Positions 10,101 to 19,222 of a DNA stretch of 64,000 bases are shown piece after piece (position 1 is the stretch's first letter; every line of letters starts with the position of its first letter). Origin of the DNA: Nocardia nova SH22a (GTDB taxonomy: Bacteria; Actinomycetota; Actinomycetes; Mycobacteriales; Mycobacteriaceae); NCBI RefSeq assembly GCF_000523235.1, contig NZ_CP006850.1:7874001-7938000 (forward strand), written 5' to 3'. Under the pieces are notes generated by a model. It saw only the letters and a list, made by a program, of their open reading frames with translations. It was not told where the DNA came from and ran no database searches. Made by a program: the position numbers and the translations under genes.

Positions 10101-11132
10101 ATGCCGGAGCTGGCACCCGACGCGCCGGCATCCGCAGAACTGGCCGGGCGGCACTACCGCATTCGAGACCGATACGAGGTCGGTCGCGAAAAGGTCCGCG
10201 AATTCGCGCGGGCGGTGCAGAACGATCACCCGGCCCATCACCACGAGGCCGATGCCCGCAAGCTCGGCTGGGATTCGGTGGTGGCCCCGCCCACCTTCGC
10301 CTCCGTGATCGGCATGACCACCACACAGGCCCTGCTCGACAATGTGCTCGGTCGATACGATCTGTCGCAGATCCTGCAGACCGATCAGACCTTCCACATC
10401 TTCCGCCCGATCGTGGCCGGGGACGTGCTGCACAGTGAGGCCGAGATCGAGTCGATCCGGCATCTGCGCGGCAACGACTTCATCACCGTGAAGGCGACCG
10501 TTCTCGACGCGGAGGGCATGGTCGTGCAGGTGGGCTCGGCCACGCTGGTGGCCCGGCTCGGCGGCCAGGTCGACGCCGATATCGTGCGGCTGGTGGAGGG
10601 TGTGGTCATGCACCGCCGCGAGGTCACCGAATCGGACCCGGCAATCCTGGTCCCGATCACCGCCGACGAGGCCGCGGTGGACCCGGACCACCGCGATATC
10701 ACCGTCGACACCCTGCCGAAGTTCGAAGATCTCGCGGTGGGCGACCAATTACCCGCTGCGACAATGCGATTGACGCGCGGCGATCTGGTGAACTACGCGG
10801 GCGTGTCCAGCGATCCCAATCCGATCCACTTCAGCGACAGCGCCGCCGAACTGGCCGGGCTGCCGACGGTGGTCGCCCACGGCCTGCTGACCATGGGCCT
10901 GGGCGCGGGATATCTGACCTCGTGGCTCGGCGATCCGGCGGCCGTCGCGTCCTACAGCGTGCGCTTCTCCGGATTCGTTCCGGTGCCGTCGCTGCGGCCC
11001 GCGCAGATCGAGTTCACCGCCAAGATCAAGGCACTCGATCCGGATCTGCGCGCGGCGACCGTCCTGATCAACGCCACCTGTGGCGGCAAGAAGCTGTTCG
11101 GACGCGCGCTCGCGGATGTCCGGCTGTCGTAA
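10101..11132 (+). CDS. Fused (3R)-hydroxyacyl-ACP dehydratase, HadA-HadB type
   Basis: The 343-residue protein holds two hot-dog domains. The first (about residues 15-165) resembles the non-catalytic HadA half, with PPTFASVIG and a DHPAHHHEADA stretch. The second (about 205-343) is a MaoC-type catalytic half, with GVSSDPNPIHFSD and LPTVVAHGLLTMGL supplying the usual Asp/His pair. Mycobacteria encode HadA and HadB separately to dehydrate the growing meromycolate chain in FAS-II; several Nocardia-type actinomycetes carry a fused form. That role is inferred. ATG 10101 follows AAGGGA. Confidence 0.85.
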   Translation: MPELAPDAPASAELAGRHYRIRDRYEVGREKVREFARAVQNDHPAHHHEADARKLGWDSVVAPPTFASVIGMTTTQALLDNVLGRYDLSQILQTDQTFHIFRPIVAGDVLHSEAEIESIRHLRGNDFITVKATVLDAEGMVVQVGSATLVARLGGQVDADIVRLVEGVVMHRREVTESDPAILVPITADEAAVDPDHRDITVDTLPKFEDLAVGDQLPAATMRLTRGDLVNYAGVSSDPNPIHFSDSAAELAGLPTVVAHGLLTMGLGAGYLTSWLGDPAAVASYSVRFSGFVPVPSLRPAQIEFTAKIKALDPDLRAATVLINATCGGKKLFGRALADVRLS

Positions 11133-11143
11133 CGGCTTCCGGC

Positions 11144-12634
11144 TCAGTCCAGCCGGGCGTGCATCAGATAGACGTTGTAGTCGCTCCAGGTGCTGATGGT
11201 GAAGTAGAGATCCGACGGCGTAGACCACGGATGGATGAATCCGCCGTAGAGTTCGGGGTACTGCGGCGTGACCTGCACGAGCGTGGCGGAGGGTGACCAA
11301 TCCCCCTGCGGCGCATCGGATTCGCGCATCACGATCGACGCCTTCGCGGTGTCCAGATAGCTCATCTGCCACACTCCGCGAGCGGTGTCGTAGCGGACCG
11401 AGAGCTCACCGGCCGGACCCTGGGCTATCGGTGTGGCGGAATCGGATCCGCCGACCGGCGTCCAGCTACCGTCGTGCCAGTACTGATACGCCGACGTGTC
11501 GAGCACCTGATCCGCGGGCACCCGCGCGAGTCCCACCGAACCCAGTCGCGTATTCGGCGTGCCGAACAGATAGACGTAGCCGCCCTGCGGCACCATCGCC
11601 GACACCTGGAAGTTCGCGAGCCCGAAGATGTTGTCCCACTTGGCGTAGGGATCCTTGGTCCAGGTCTGACCGTGATCGTCGGAGTAGGCGATGCCGCCGT
11701 AGTTGGTGTAGAAGGTGCCCGGGATGCTGTTCCACGTCCGAATCGACATGTAACTCATGAACTGCCGGGTGCCGTCGGCCGAACCCTGGTGCGGCAGAGT
11801 GAAACCCGAGGTCGGGATCGTCGTGATCTCGATATTGTCCTTCTTGCGACTGGACAGCACCTCGGCGGCGTGACAGCGGGCGTCGGTGACCATGTGATCG
11901 ATGATCAGGCCCTTGTCCAGATCGCGATTCGTGCTGAAGGCGAGCAGATTGCTGCGCCAGTCCTCCCCCATACCGCCGGGCGGATGGAAGCCGTGGCCGA
12001 CGGTGTCACCGAAGGCCGTCGCGATCTCACCCGGACCGCTCTCCCACATGATGCCGAGGTCGGTGCCGTTGACCTGCCAGCGCTTGTCGGTGCGATTGAC
12101 CGAACTGGCCCCGGTCTCCTTGGCGGCCTCGGTGACATCCCGCACCCGGGGCGCCGGACGGGCGGCCACCCGGGGCCCGGGTTCGGTCGGCGGTTCGGCG
12201 TGCCGCGGCGGGGGCGGTCCGGGCTCCGGCGAGGGGCCGGGCGGCAGGGCGAAGTAGAACGGCTGCGGCTTCACCAGCACCTCCGGCAGCCCCAGCCGGT
12301 TCAGCAGGCCGGGCTCCGGGGGCGGGCCGTCGGTGAGGTCGGGGCAGGGACTGGTGCACGGATCGACGGGCAATTGCATGGTCGTGCGCACCGGTGTGGC
12401 CGGGGGCGGCGGGCGATCGACCGTGACGACCGGATACGGAACCGGCACCTCCAGCGTCTCGGGCACCACCGACTCGTGCACCGGCGCCGGATCGGTGGCA
12501 CACGGCCCTGCACCGGGAACCGTTGCGGCCGAATCTCTTCCGGGGTCGGCGAAGGCGTCGGAGCCGGGTATACCGGCCAGCAGCCCGGCGCCCAGCAGCA
12601 CCACACCGACCGAAACCTGCACGCGCACACCCAT
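11144..12634 (-). CDS. Secreted DUF4185 protein, candidate GH183 endo-D-arabinanase
   Basis: The 496-residue product has a signal peptide (residues 1 to about 28, ending near DAFADP), a Pro-rich linker to about residue 150, and a C-terminal DUF4185 beta-propeller-like domain. Visible motifs include TAFGDTVG, the repeated SDDHGQTW bladed element, and YGGFIHPW near the end. DUF4185 proteins have been reported as endo-D-arabinofuranases (GH183) that cut mycobacterial arabinan, so remodelling of its own arabinogalactan or lipoarabinomannan is plausible. ATG 12634 is preferred because AAGGGG precedes it. The neighbouring upstream gene encodes an EmbR-like regulator. Confidence 0.82.
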   Translation of the reverse strand: MGVRVQVSVGVVLLGAGLLAGIPGSDAFADPGRDSAATVPGAGPCATDPAPVHESVVPETLEVPVPYPVVTVDRPPPPATPVRTTMQLPVDPCTSPCPDLTDGPPPEPGLLNRLGLPEVLVKPQPFYFALPPGPSPEPGPPPPRHAEPPTEPGPRVAARPAPRVRDVTEAAKETGASSVNRTDKRWQVNGTDLGIMWESGPGEIATAFGDTVGHGFHPPGGMGEDWRSNLLAFSTNRDLDKGLIIDHMVTDARCHAAEVLSSRKKDNIEITTIPTSGFTLPHQGSADGTRQFMSYMSIRTWNSIPGTFYTNYGGIAYSDDHGQTWTKDPYAKWDNIFGLANFQVSAMVPQGGYVYLFGTPNTRLGSVGLARVPADQVLDTSAYQYWHDGSWTPVGGSDSATPIAQGPAGELSVRYDTARGVWQMSYLDTAKASIVMRESDAPQGDWSPSATLVQVTPQYPELYGGFIHPWSTPSDLYFTISTWSDYNVYLMHARLD

Positions 12635-12781
12635 GAGCAACCCCTTGCGAATGCGATCGGATTGTTTCGCCCGCGACCTCATCACGCGAGCCCTTGCCCC
12701 GCGCCGACCCTACCCGGGCAGCGGCCGGGATCGGCGTTCATCGCCCAGATACGGGTGTCACTCGTCTTCGGCCGCGGATGA

Positions 12782-13999
12782 TCATTCGCCTTCGGCCTCG
12801 AAGGCGAGCACTGTCGATCCGATCCGGATCAGCTCACCGCCGAACAGCATGGTGCCGCCGTCGACCACCTGGTCGTCGACGTAGATTCCGTTCGCCGAGG
12901 CGAGATCCTTGATCAGGATTCCGGCCCGGCTGGGCAGGATCTGCGCGTGATAGCGGCTGACCTTCGGATCGTCGAGGATCAGATCGTTGTCGGTCATGCG
13001 GCCGATCTTCAACCCGCCCTTGGCAATCGGCACCACCCGCCCGTCGGCCATCCGCAGCCTCCCGGCGCGGGCGCTGCGCGGCGCCTCGGTGACGGTCTCG
13101 GTCATCGCCTTCGCCATCCGTTCGACCTGGGCGATCGCCATCGTGTTCAGCGGCTCCTGGCGCAGCACCCGCTTCTCCAGTTCGACCAGCGCCGGGCCCG
13201 GATCGATACCGAGTTCGTCGGCGAGCACCGTGCGTACCCTGCGGCACGCCTCGAGCGCGTCGGCCTGCCTACCGGACAGATACAGCGCCGTGATCAGCTG
13301 CACCCACAGCGGTTCCCGCATCGGATGCGCGGTGGTCATCGACACCAGTTCACCGACCACCGAAGACGCTCGGCCACAGGCGATCTCGGCATCGATCCGG
13401 GCGGAGGCGACCAGCAGCCGCTCCTCGTCCATCGCGGTGGCGAAGCTGTCGGCGAAGCGGGCGCCGGACAGATCGTCGAGGGCCTTACCGCTCCACTGCT
13501 CCAGTGCCGCACCGAACAAGCGCGAGGCGGTCTCGTGATCACCGCCGGCGCCCATCTCGGCCGCGGTCTTGCGAGTGGTCTCGAACCGGCCGAGATCGCA
13601 TTCGTCGTCGGTGATCTCGAGGCGGTAGCCGGAGGACTCCGTACGCAGCACCGCCGCCGAGTCGACACCCGAATTGCGCAGGGCCTTACGGATATTGGAG
13701 ATGAACACCTGCAGACTGGCCTGATAGGAATCCGGCGGATCCTCGTTCCAGACGATATCGGCCAATGCCTGCGAGGACACCGCACGACGCCGGTTCACCG
13801 CCAGCGCGGCCAGCAGCGTCCGCGGTTTGGGACCGCCGATCGCCACGGACTCACCGCCGACCAGTAATCGCACCGGGCCGAGTACGCGGACATCGAGGCC
13901 GGTCGGAGACGGCGTAACAGGTTGGGGGCCGGTCGGATTGCTCACAGGTCCTGCATTTCGTGCCGGCCGGGGCGCTGGCGTACCCGGCGAATTGCCCAT
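12782..13999 (-). CDS. EmbR-like transcriptional regulator (winged helix, BTAD, FHA)
   Basis: The 405-residue protein has three domains. An OmpR/SARP-type winged helix spans about residues 35-115 (VRVLGPVRLLVGGESVAIGG onwards). A BTAD helical domain spans about 120-270, with LGIDPGPALVELEKRVL at its end. A C-terminal FHA domain spans about 310-400, with KIGRMTDNDLIL, SRYHAQI and ASANGIYVDD. This is the layout of M. tuberculosis EmbR, which activates the embCAB arabinosyltransferase genes after Ser/Thr kinase phosphorylation. It lies upstream of the DUF4185 gene on the same strand (147-base gap). ATG 13999 was chosen over an in-frame TTG at 14011. Confidence 0.85.
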   Translation of the reverse strand: MGNSPGTPAPRPARNAGPVSNPTGPQPVTPSPTGLDVRVLGPVRLLVGGESVAIGGPKPRTLLAALAVNRRRAVSSQALADIVWNEDPPDSYQASLQVFISNIRKALRNSGVDSAAVLRTESSGYRLEITDDECDLGRFETTRKTAAEMGAGGDHETASRLFGAALEQWSGKALDDLSGARFADSFATAMDEERLLVASARIDAEIACGRASSVVGELVSMTTAHPMREPLWVQLITALYLSGRQADALEACRRVRTVLADELGIDPGPALVELEKRVLRQEPLNTMAIAQVERMAKAMTETVTEAPRSARAGRLRMADGRVVPIAKGGLKIGRMTDNDLILDDPKVSRYHAQILPSRAGILIKDLASANGIYVDDQVVDGGTMLFGGELIRIGSTVLAFEAEGE

Positions 14000-14064
14000 G
14001 TGCTCACGCAAAGATCATCGCGTGCGGCCTGTCCCGGGACAACCCGCACACCGGTGGAACGACG

Positions 14065-14101
14065 CGGGGGTGCGGTGACCGGTCCGGTCACCGCACCCCC
14101 G
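14065..14101 (-). terminator. Terminator hairpin downstream of fba
   Basis: An 18-base arm (14065-14082) is mirrored exactly by 14084-14101, a near-perfect GC-rich palindrome. It begins 15 bases beyond the fba stop codon and separates fba from the EmbR-like gene. No U-tract is present. Confidence 0.75.
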
Positions 14102-14115
14102 TATCGGCGACGCTC

Positions 14116-15150
14116 TTACTTGCTGACCGACTTACCGGCCGAACGCAGATCGTTGCACGCCTCGACGACGCGCTCGGACATCGAGGTCTCCGCCTTCTTC
14201 AGGTAGCTGCGCGGGTCGTAGACCTTCTTGTTGCCGACCTCGCCGTCGATCTTCAGCACACCGTCGTAGTTGGCGAACATGTGCCCGGCGATCGGGCGGG
14301 TGAACGCGTACTGGGTGTCGGTGTCGACGTTCATCTTCACCACGCCGTACTGCAGCGAGGCGTCGATCTCGGACTTCAGCGAACCCGAGCCGCCGTGGAA
14401 CACGAAGTCGAACGGCTTGGCGCCCTCGCCCAGGCCCAGCTTGGCCGCGGCCACCCGCTGCCCCTCGGCCAGCACCTCGGGCTTGAGCACCACATTGCCC
14501 GGCTTGTACACACCGTGCACATTGCCGAAGGTGGCGGCCAGCAGGTACTTGCCGTTCTCACCGGCGCCCAGGGCGTCGATGGTCTTGGCGAAGTCCTCCG
14601 ACGAGGTGTAGAGCTTCTCGTTGATCTCGGCCTCGACGCCGTCCTCTTCACCGCCGACGACACCGATCTCGACCTCGAGGATGATGTTCGCCGCGGCGGA
14701 CTGCTTCAGCAGCTCCTTGGCAATCTCGAGGTTCTCGTCGATCGGCACGGCCGAACCGTCCCACATGTGGGACTGGAACAGCGGGTTCTGCCCGGCCTTG
14801 ACCCGCTCGGCCGAGATGGCCAGCAGCGGGCGGACGAAGCCGTCCAGCTTGTCCTTGGGGCAGTGGTCGGTGTGCAGGGCGATCGTGACGTCGTACTTCG
14901 CCGCCACCACATGGGCGAACTCGGCCAGCGCGACCGCGCCGGTGACCATGTCCTTCACACCCAGTCCGGAACCGAACTCGGCACCACCGGTGGAGAACTG
15001 GATGATGCCGTCACTGCCGGCCTCGGCGAAACCGCGGATGGCGGCGTTGATCGTCTCCGACGAGGTGCAGTTGATGGCGGGGAAGGCGAAGGAGTTCTCT
15101 TTGGCCCGACCGAGCATCTCGGCGTAGACCTCCGGAGTCGCGATGGGCAC
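14116..15150 (-). CDS. fba: Class II fructose-bisphosphate aldolase
   Basis: This 344-residue zinc enzyme interconverts fructose 1,6-bisphosphate with dihydroxyacetone phosphate and glyceraldehyde 3-phosphate. Signature motifs are ALHTDHCPKDKLDG (catalytic Asp and zinc His), NVHGVYKPGNV and FVFHGGSGS, plus the NVDTDTQYAFT loop. GTG 15150 is supported by GGAGGT six bases upstream. It is divergent from the DedA gene at 15409, matching Rv0363c/Rv0364. A strong hairpin follows the stop codon. Confidence 0.97.
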   Translation of the reverse strand: MPIATPEVYAEMLGRAKENSFAFPAINCTSSETINAAIRGFAEAGSDGIIQFSTGGAEFGSGLGVKDMVTGAVALAEFAHVVAAKYDVTIALHTDHCPKDKLDGFVRPLLAISAERVKAGQNPLFQSHMWDGSAVPIDENLEIAKELLKQSAAANIILEVEIGVVGGEEDGVEAEINEKLYTSSEDFAKTIDALGAGENGKYLLAATFGNVHGVYKPGNVVLKPEVLAEGQRVAAAKLGLGEGAKPFDFVFHGGSGSLKSEIDASLQYGVVKMNVDTDTQYAFTRPIAGHMFANYDGVLKIDGEVGNKKVYDPRSYLKKAETSMSERVVEACNDLRSAGKSVSK

Positions 15151-15408
15151 TGAGTGACCTCCGTAGTGTGCTGCGAACAACAATTCTGATAGCCACACCC
15201 TAAGTTCCTGGACCGTTGTCGCGAAAGCCGGGATACGGTCGGCGGCGCTTGCGGCGAGGTTGCCCGATAGCACCCGCGTTCCGCACGCGCCCGCGTTACC
15301 CGGCCGGGGCCGCGTAAAAACCACTTGACCGAAATTCGCCAAGACCTGAGAGGTTCCCGTGAGGTTCGGTGCGATCGGGGGGTGACCGGTACTGTGGGGC
15401 CGGTGACC

Positions 15409-16122
15409 ATGCTGGCCATCACGAACACTCTCGCCGACGGATTCTCCGTCAAGCAGCTGCTCGACCCCATGTACCTGCTGCAGGAAACATGGCTGTCGAA
15501 TGCGGTGCTGCCGGCCATTCTGGTCATCGTCTTCATCGAGACCGGGCTGCTGTTCCCGATCCTGCCGGGTGACTCCCTGTTGTTCACAGGTGGTCTGCTG
15601 GCGGCGACCGACCATCCGCCGGTCTCCATCTGGGTACTGCTGCCTGCGGTGGCGCTGACCGCGATCGCCGGTGATCAGTGTGCCTACTGGATCGGCCGGG
15701 CCATCGGACCGGCGCTGTTCCACAAGGAGGACGGGCGCTTCTTCAAACAGCGCTACATCACCGAGACGCACGCCTTCTTCGAGAAGTACGGCCCGAAGAC
15801 CATCATCCTGGCGCGGTTCGTGCCGGTGGTGCGCACCTTCATGCCGGTGCTCGCGGGCGTGTCGAAGATGGATTACCGCAAGTTCCTGACCTTCGACATC
15901 ATCGGCGGTGTCGCCTGGGGCGGCGGCGTCACGATCCTGGGATACTTCCTGGGCAATATCGCGTTCATCCGCGATCACATCGAAGCCATCTTCCTGCTGA
16001 TCGTGTTCGTCTCGATCCTCCCGGCGATCATCTCGGTGGCGAAGAAACTGCGTAACCACGAGCCGGTGCTCGAGGTCGAGCAGCCCGAGATGCCAGTACC
16101 GACGAACGAACCCACGCACTGA
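15409..16122 (+). CDS. DedA family membrane protein, Rv0364-like
   Basis: The 237-residue protein has about five hydrophobic segments and the DedA signatures FIETGLLFPILPGDSLLF, GDQCAYWIGRAIG and ARFVPVVRTFMPVLAGVSKM. DedA proteins are linked to membrane lipid handling, and some members flip undecaprenyl phosphate; which applies here is unknown. ATG 15409 or GTG 15403 could start the gene, both downstream of a GTGGGG stretch. A second DedA gene follows after five bases, so the two are probably co-translated. Confidence 0.9.
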   Translation: MLAITNTLADGFSVKQLLDPMYLLQETWLSNAVLPAILVIVFIETGLLFPILPGDSLLFTGGLLAATDHPPVSIWVLLPAVALTAIAGDQCAYWIGRAIGPALFHKEDGRFFKQRYITETHAFFEKYGPKTIILARFVPVVRTFMPVLAGVSKMDYRKFLTFDIIGGVAWGGGVTILGYFLGNIAFIRDHIEAIFLLIVFVSILPAIISVAKKLRNHEPVLEVEQPEMPVPTNEPTH

Positions 16123-16127
16123 CACCA

Positions 16128-16907
16128 TTGCCTGCCACGCCTTTACCCCTCGCACTGGGCGGAATGGATCCCCTGCATTCCGCCGGACCGGCACTCGTGT
16201 GGACCGTGGTCCTGGTCTTCGTCTTCCTCGAGTGTGCGGTGATCATCGGGCTGTTCCTGCCCGGTGACTCGATGCTGCTGACCGCGGGCATCATCTTCGC
16301 CTCCCACGAGACCGGGCACGCCCAGGTGTGGGGTCTGGTGCTGGCCACGATGGTCGCGGCCATCGCCGGTAATCAGGTGGGCTATGTGATCGGATCGCGC
16401 ACCGGGCATCGGCTGATCGCCCGGAAGAACGGCAGATACGTCAACACCGAGAATCTGGCACGGGTCTCGGACCTGTTGCAGCGACACGGGTTCGCGGCCG
16501 TGCTGATCGCGCGCTGGATTCCGTGGGTCCGGACGCTGTGCCCGCTGGTGGCGGGCGCCGCCGGGATGGACCATCGCCGCTACACCGTCGCCAGTTCCCT
16601 CGGCGCGGTGATCTGGGCGCCGATTCTGCTGCTACTGGGGTACTACACCGGCGGATATCTGAACAAGGTGTCCTGGTTGATGCCGACCGTCAGCGGTTCG
16701 CTGATCGTGGTGCTGATCGTCGGCACCGTCCTCGGATTGCGGCAGTACCGGGCGGAGATGGCGCGCCCGGCCGAGGACTTCGACCTGGACGCCGACGGCG
16801 CGGCGGACGACACGCACGCCGACACGGTGCCGCTGCGCACCCTGCGCGCCGAACGGCGCGTCGGGGCGAGCCACACCCGCATCGTATGGACGGACCCTCA
16901 GTCCTAG
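16128..16907 (+). CDS. Second DedA family membrane protein
   Basis: The 259-residue paralog of the preceding gene carries the same family marks: FLECAVIIGLFLPGDSMLL, GNQVGYVIGSRTG and ARWIPWVRTLCPLVAGAAGM. The C-terminal 50 residues form a charged cytoplasmic tail. It starts with TTG 16128, five bases after the upstream stop, which argues for translational coupling. The tandem arrangement may reflect duplication with different lipid substrates. It converges on the GH76 gene, which ends seven bases away. Confidence 0.88.
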   Translation: MPATPLPLALGGMDPLHSAGPALVWTVVLVFVFLECAVIIGLFLPGDSMLLTAGIIFASHETGHAQVWGLVLATMVAAIAGNQVGYVIGSRTGHRLIARKNGRYVNTENLARVSDLLQRHGFAAVLIARWIPWVRTLCPLVAGAAGMDHRRYTVASSLGAVIWAPILLLLGYYTGGYLNKVSWLMPTVSGSLIVVLIVGTVLGLRQYRAEMARPAEDFDLDADGAADDTHADTVPLRTLRAERRVGASHTRIVWTDPQS

Positions 16908-16913
16908 AGCGCC

Positions 16914-18110
16914 CTAGAATCCGGCCGCCGTCACCATCTGGGCGGCCTCCATCAGCATCCAGCCCGACAGTTGCACCGACAGATCCCGCTCGGGAGTCTG
17001 CGACGAGCTGACCGAGCCGCCGCCGGTGGGCCGACCGGCGCCCGCGGTACCGCTGGGCAGCCGGGCCGGAGCGGTCCAGTCCGGACCGAACAGCGGCTCC
17101 CCCTCCACTTGGAGCCGATGCTCCCAGGCCGCGGCCGCGGATGCCTTGACGATGGCTGCCGCCGTCTGGCGGGCCTGCTTGCGCGGGGCCTCGTCGCCCG
17201 GCAGCACGACCGCGACCAGGGCCAGATAACGCGCGAGAATCCCGTTGAACAGGCCGCCGTCCCCGCCGCTGCCGCCGGTGACGACCTTCTTCGCCGTTAT
17301 ATGCTCCTCGACCGCGCGCAGCAGTTGCTGCACCCGCTCGGCATGACGAGCGTCACCGGTGTGCACGGCAAGTTCGGTCTCCAGTCCGAGCACCACGCCC
17401 TGGCAGTAGGTGAAGGCCGGACTCTCGATGCGGCCGCCGGGCAGATGGATGCCGTCGCGGATCAGCCCGGTCTCGGGATCGGGCAGGGTTTCCGCGATCC
17501 AGTCGGCGATCCGCACGGCGCGGTCGACATGCCCCAGCCGGGCCAGCGCGATCGCGGCGGGCCCGTTGGCGGGTGCGTTGAAATAGTCGGCGCCCTTACG
17601 CCACGGCACCGCGCCGATCTCCGGCTGCCAGCCCGCCAGCAGCTGTTGTTCGAGCGCGGTCAGCCCGCCGCGCACCTCGGTGATGCCCTGGGTGCGCTCG
17701 GCGCGTTCCAAAGCTATTGCCAGCCAAGCCATATCGTCGTAATAGTTGTTGGTCCAGCCGGTGATGTTGCGGAGCCGGTGGGCGTGCGCGATGGTGGCGA
17801 TCCGGCCGGTGCGCGCCGGACTGTCCGCTCTGTTGGCCGCGTCGACAGCGCAGTCGATGAGATGCGCCTGCCACCAATAGTTCCAGGTGAAGAAGAGTCG
17901 TTCGGCCCACGTCGCGGGCCAGCCGACCACACCCAGCTCGGTGCCCGGCAGCAACCACAGCGGCCGCAGATGCCGTGAGAGGACGGCGGATTCGGCCGCA
18001 TCCGCTCGCTGTGCCCAGATTTCGGCGTTCGGCTCGGCAGCGGAATCGACTGGTGCGCGCCCCCGCCGCAGAGCCGGACGCGGTTGCACGTCGTCGCTCC
18101 GCGAATTCAT
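16914..18110 (-). CDS. Glycoside hydrolase family 76 protein, Rv0365c-like
   Basis: The 398-residue protein has an alpha-helical (alpha/alpha)6-type sequence. Family marks are NNYYDDMAWLAIALERA, with the paired Asp residues that act as catalytic pair in GH76, FFTWNYWWQAHLIDC and SPAFTYCQGVVLG. GH76 enzymes hydrolyse alpha-1,6-mannan, which in mycolic-acid actinomycetes is the backbone of phosphatidylinositol mannosides and lipomannan. I see no signal peptide from ATG 18110, as with Rv0365c, so a cytoplasmic role is possible. The WYL regulator lies 44 bases upstream on the same strand. Confidence 0.85.
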   Translation of the reverse strand: MNSRSDDVQPRPALRRGRAPVDSAAEPNAEIWAQRADAAESAVLSRHLRPLWLLPGTELGVVGWPATWAERLFFTWNYWWQAHLIDCAVDAANRADSPARTGRIATIAHAHRLRNITGWTNNYYDDMAWLAIALERAERTQGITEVRGGLTALEQQLLAGWQPEIGAVPWRKGADYFNAPANGPAAIALARLGHVDRAVRIADWIAETLPDPETGLIRDGIHLPGGRIESPAFTYCQGVVLGLETELAVHTGDARHAERVQQLLRAVEEHITAKKVVTGGSGGDGGLFNGILARYLALVAVVLPGDEAPRKQARQTAAAIVKASAAAAWEHRLQVEGEPLFGPDWTAPARLPSGTAGAGRPTGGGSVSSSQTPERDLSVQLSGWMLMEAAQMVTAAGF

Positions 18111-18154
18111 AGGTACATGGTGCCAGGTCGCACCCGGATTTCGCGCCCGATTTG

Positions 18155-19162
18155 TTATGCGATCGAACCGTGTCCGCGATGTGGGGCGGCCGCGTTGGCG
18201 AAACGCACTGCGAGAGCGGCACACCGGTCGCGGAAGGCGACCGGCTCGTCGATCACGAAATCGGTGTTCAGGAAGGCCAGATTGACCACCAGCCATTCGA
18301 ACGAGTCCACCCGGGTGGTGATCCGGCACCGTCGCGATCCGAGCGCTTCGATATCGCAGTCCTGAAATTTGAGGGTGTCGGCGACGGCGTCGGCGGACGC
18401 GGCAACGGTCACGACGGCCCGGTGCCGCCCCGCGGTGAGTTCCCGTCGCAGATACTCCGCTGCGGTGTCCGCCGGTAGCGGCCGGGGCGTGAAATGCGTT
18501 CCGGTGGTGGCGATACCGGTGATCCGGTCCAGCCGGAAGGTGCGCCAGTCCGAGCGGTCCCGATCCCAGGCCAGCAGATACCAGCGCAGGTGCTGATACA
18601 CCTGCCGATACGGCTCGACCCGGCGGCGCGTGGCGATTCCGGTCCGCGTGCGGTACTCGAAGCTCAGATGCTCGTGCCCGGCCGCCGCGCGCGCGATGAG
18701 CGCCAGCGCGGCCGCGTCGATCTCGGGGGCGGCGACCGCGGCCGTCTCCACCGTCGCCCGCACGGCGTCGGCCCGCCCGCGCAATCGCTTCGGCAGCAAC
18801 TGGTCGATCTTGCCGAAGGCGCGAGAGGCCGCGGTACCGATATCGGCGGAGCGCCGCGCATCGGGTTCGTCGGGCCGTCCGGACGTCGCGGCGAGCATGC
18901 CGAGGGCGACCACGGTCGCCACCGCCTCGTCGTCGTCGAGTACGAGCGGCGGCAGCGTGCGGCCGGGTGTGAGCCGGTAGAAGCCGCCGGGCCCCGGCTG
19001 GGTGGCGACCGGATAGCCGTACTCGCGTAGTCGCTCCACGTCACGCCGGACCGTGCGCGGGCTGGTGTCGAGGCGGGCGGCCAGTTCGGCGCCGGTGAAT
19101 CGCCGTCCGCTCTGCAGGTGGGCGAGCAGGTCGAGTATCCGGCGGGGGGTACTGGAACTCAT
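18155..19162 (-). CDS. HTH/WYL-domain transcriptional regulator (YafY-like)
   Basis: The 335-residue protein begins with a DeoR-like helix-turn-helix (TGAELAARLDTSPRTVRRDV, about residues 22-45). The WYL domain is at about 165-225, with RRRVEPYRQVYQHLRWYLLA carrying the name-giving W-Y-L. A C-terminal WCX-like extension follows. WYL proteins sense small ligands or nucleic acids. ATG 19162 is used; GTG 19177 is also in frame. It is divergent from the UvrA-like gene with a 60-base gap holding a TGTCC direct repeat, so it may control both. Confidence 0.85.
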   Translation of the reverse strand: MSSSTPRRILDLLAHLQSGRRFTGAELAARLDTSPRTVRRDVERLREYGYPVATQPGPGGFYRLTPGRTLPPLVLDDDEAVATVVALGMLAATSGRPDEPDARRSADIGTAASRAFGKIDQLLPKRLRGRADAVRATVETAAVAAPEIDAAALALIARAAAGHEHLSFEYRTRTGIATRRRVEPYRQVYQHLRWYLLAWDRDRSDWRTFRLDRITGIATTGTHFTPRPLPADTAAEYLRRELTAGRHRAVVTVAASADAVADTLKFQDCDIEALGSRRCRITTRVDSFEWLVVNLAFLNTDFVIDEPVAFRDRCAALAVRFANAAAPHRGHGSIA

Positions 19163-19194
19163 ATCGCCATCGTCCACGAATTGTGGTCAGAGGT

Positions 19195-19209
19195 TGTCCA
19201 CATCTGTCC
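19195..19209. promoter_or_regulatory. TGTCC direct repeat, possible WYL regulator operator
   Basis: TGTCC occurs at 19195-19199 and again at 19205-19209, exactly ten bases (one helical turn) apart, in the short gap between the WYL regulator and the UvrA-like gene. Position and phasing suggest an operator for both divergent genes. Confidence 0.35.
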
Positions 19210-19222
19210 CTACCGTCGAATT

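Noticed and set aside
13960..15153. 397-codon plus-strand open frame over fba
   Set aside because: Antisense to fba and rich in Val/Leu/Arg/Gly without a domain.
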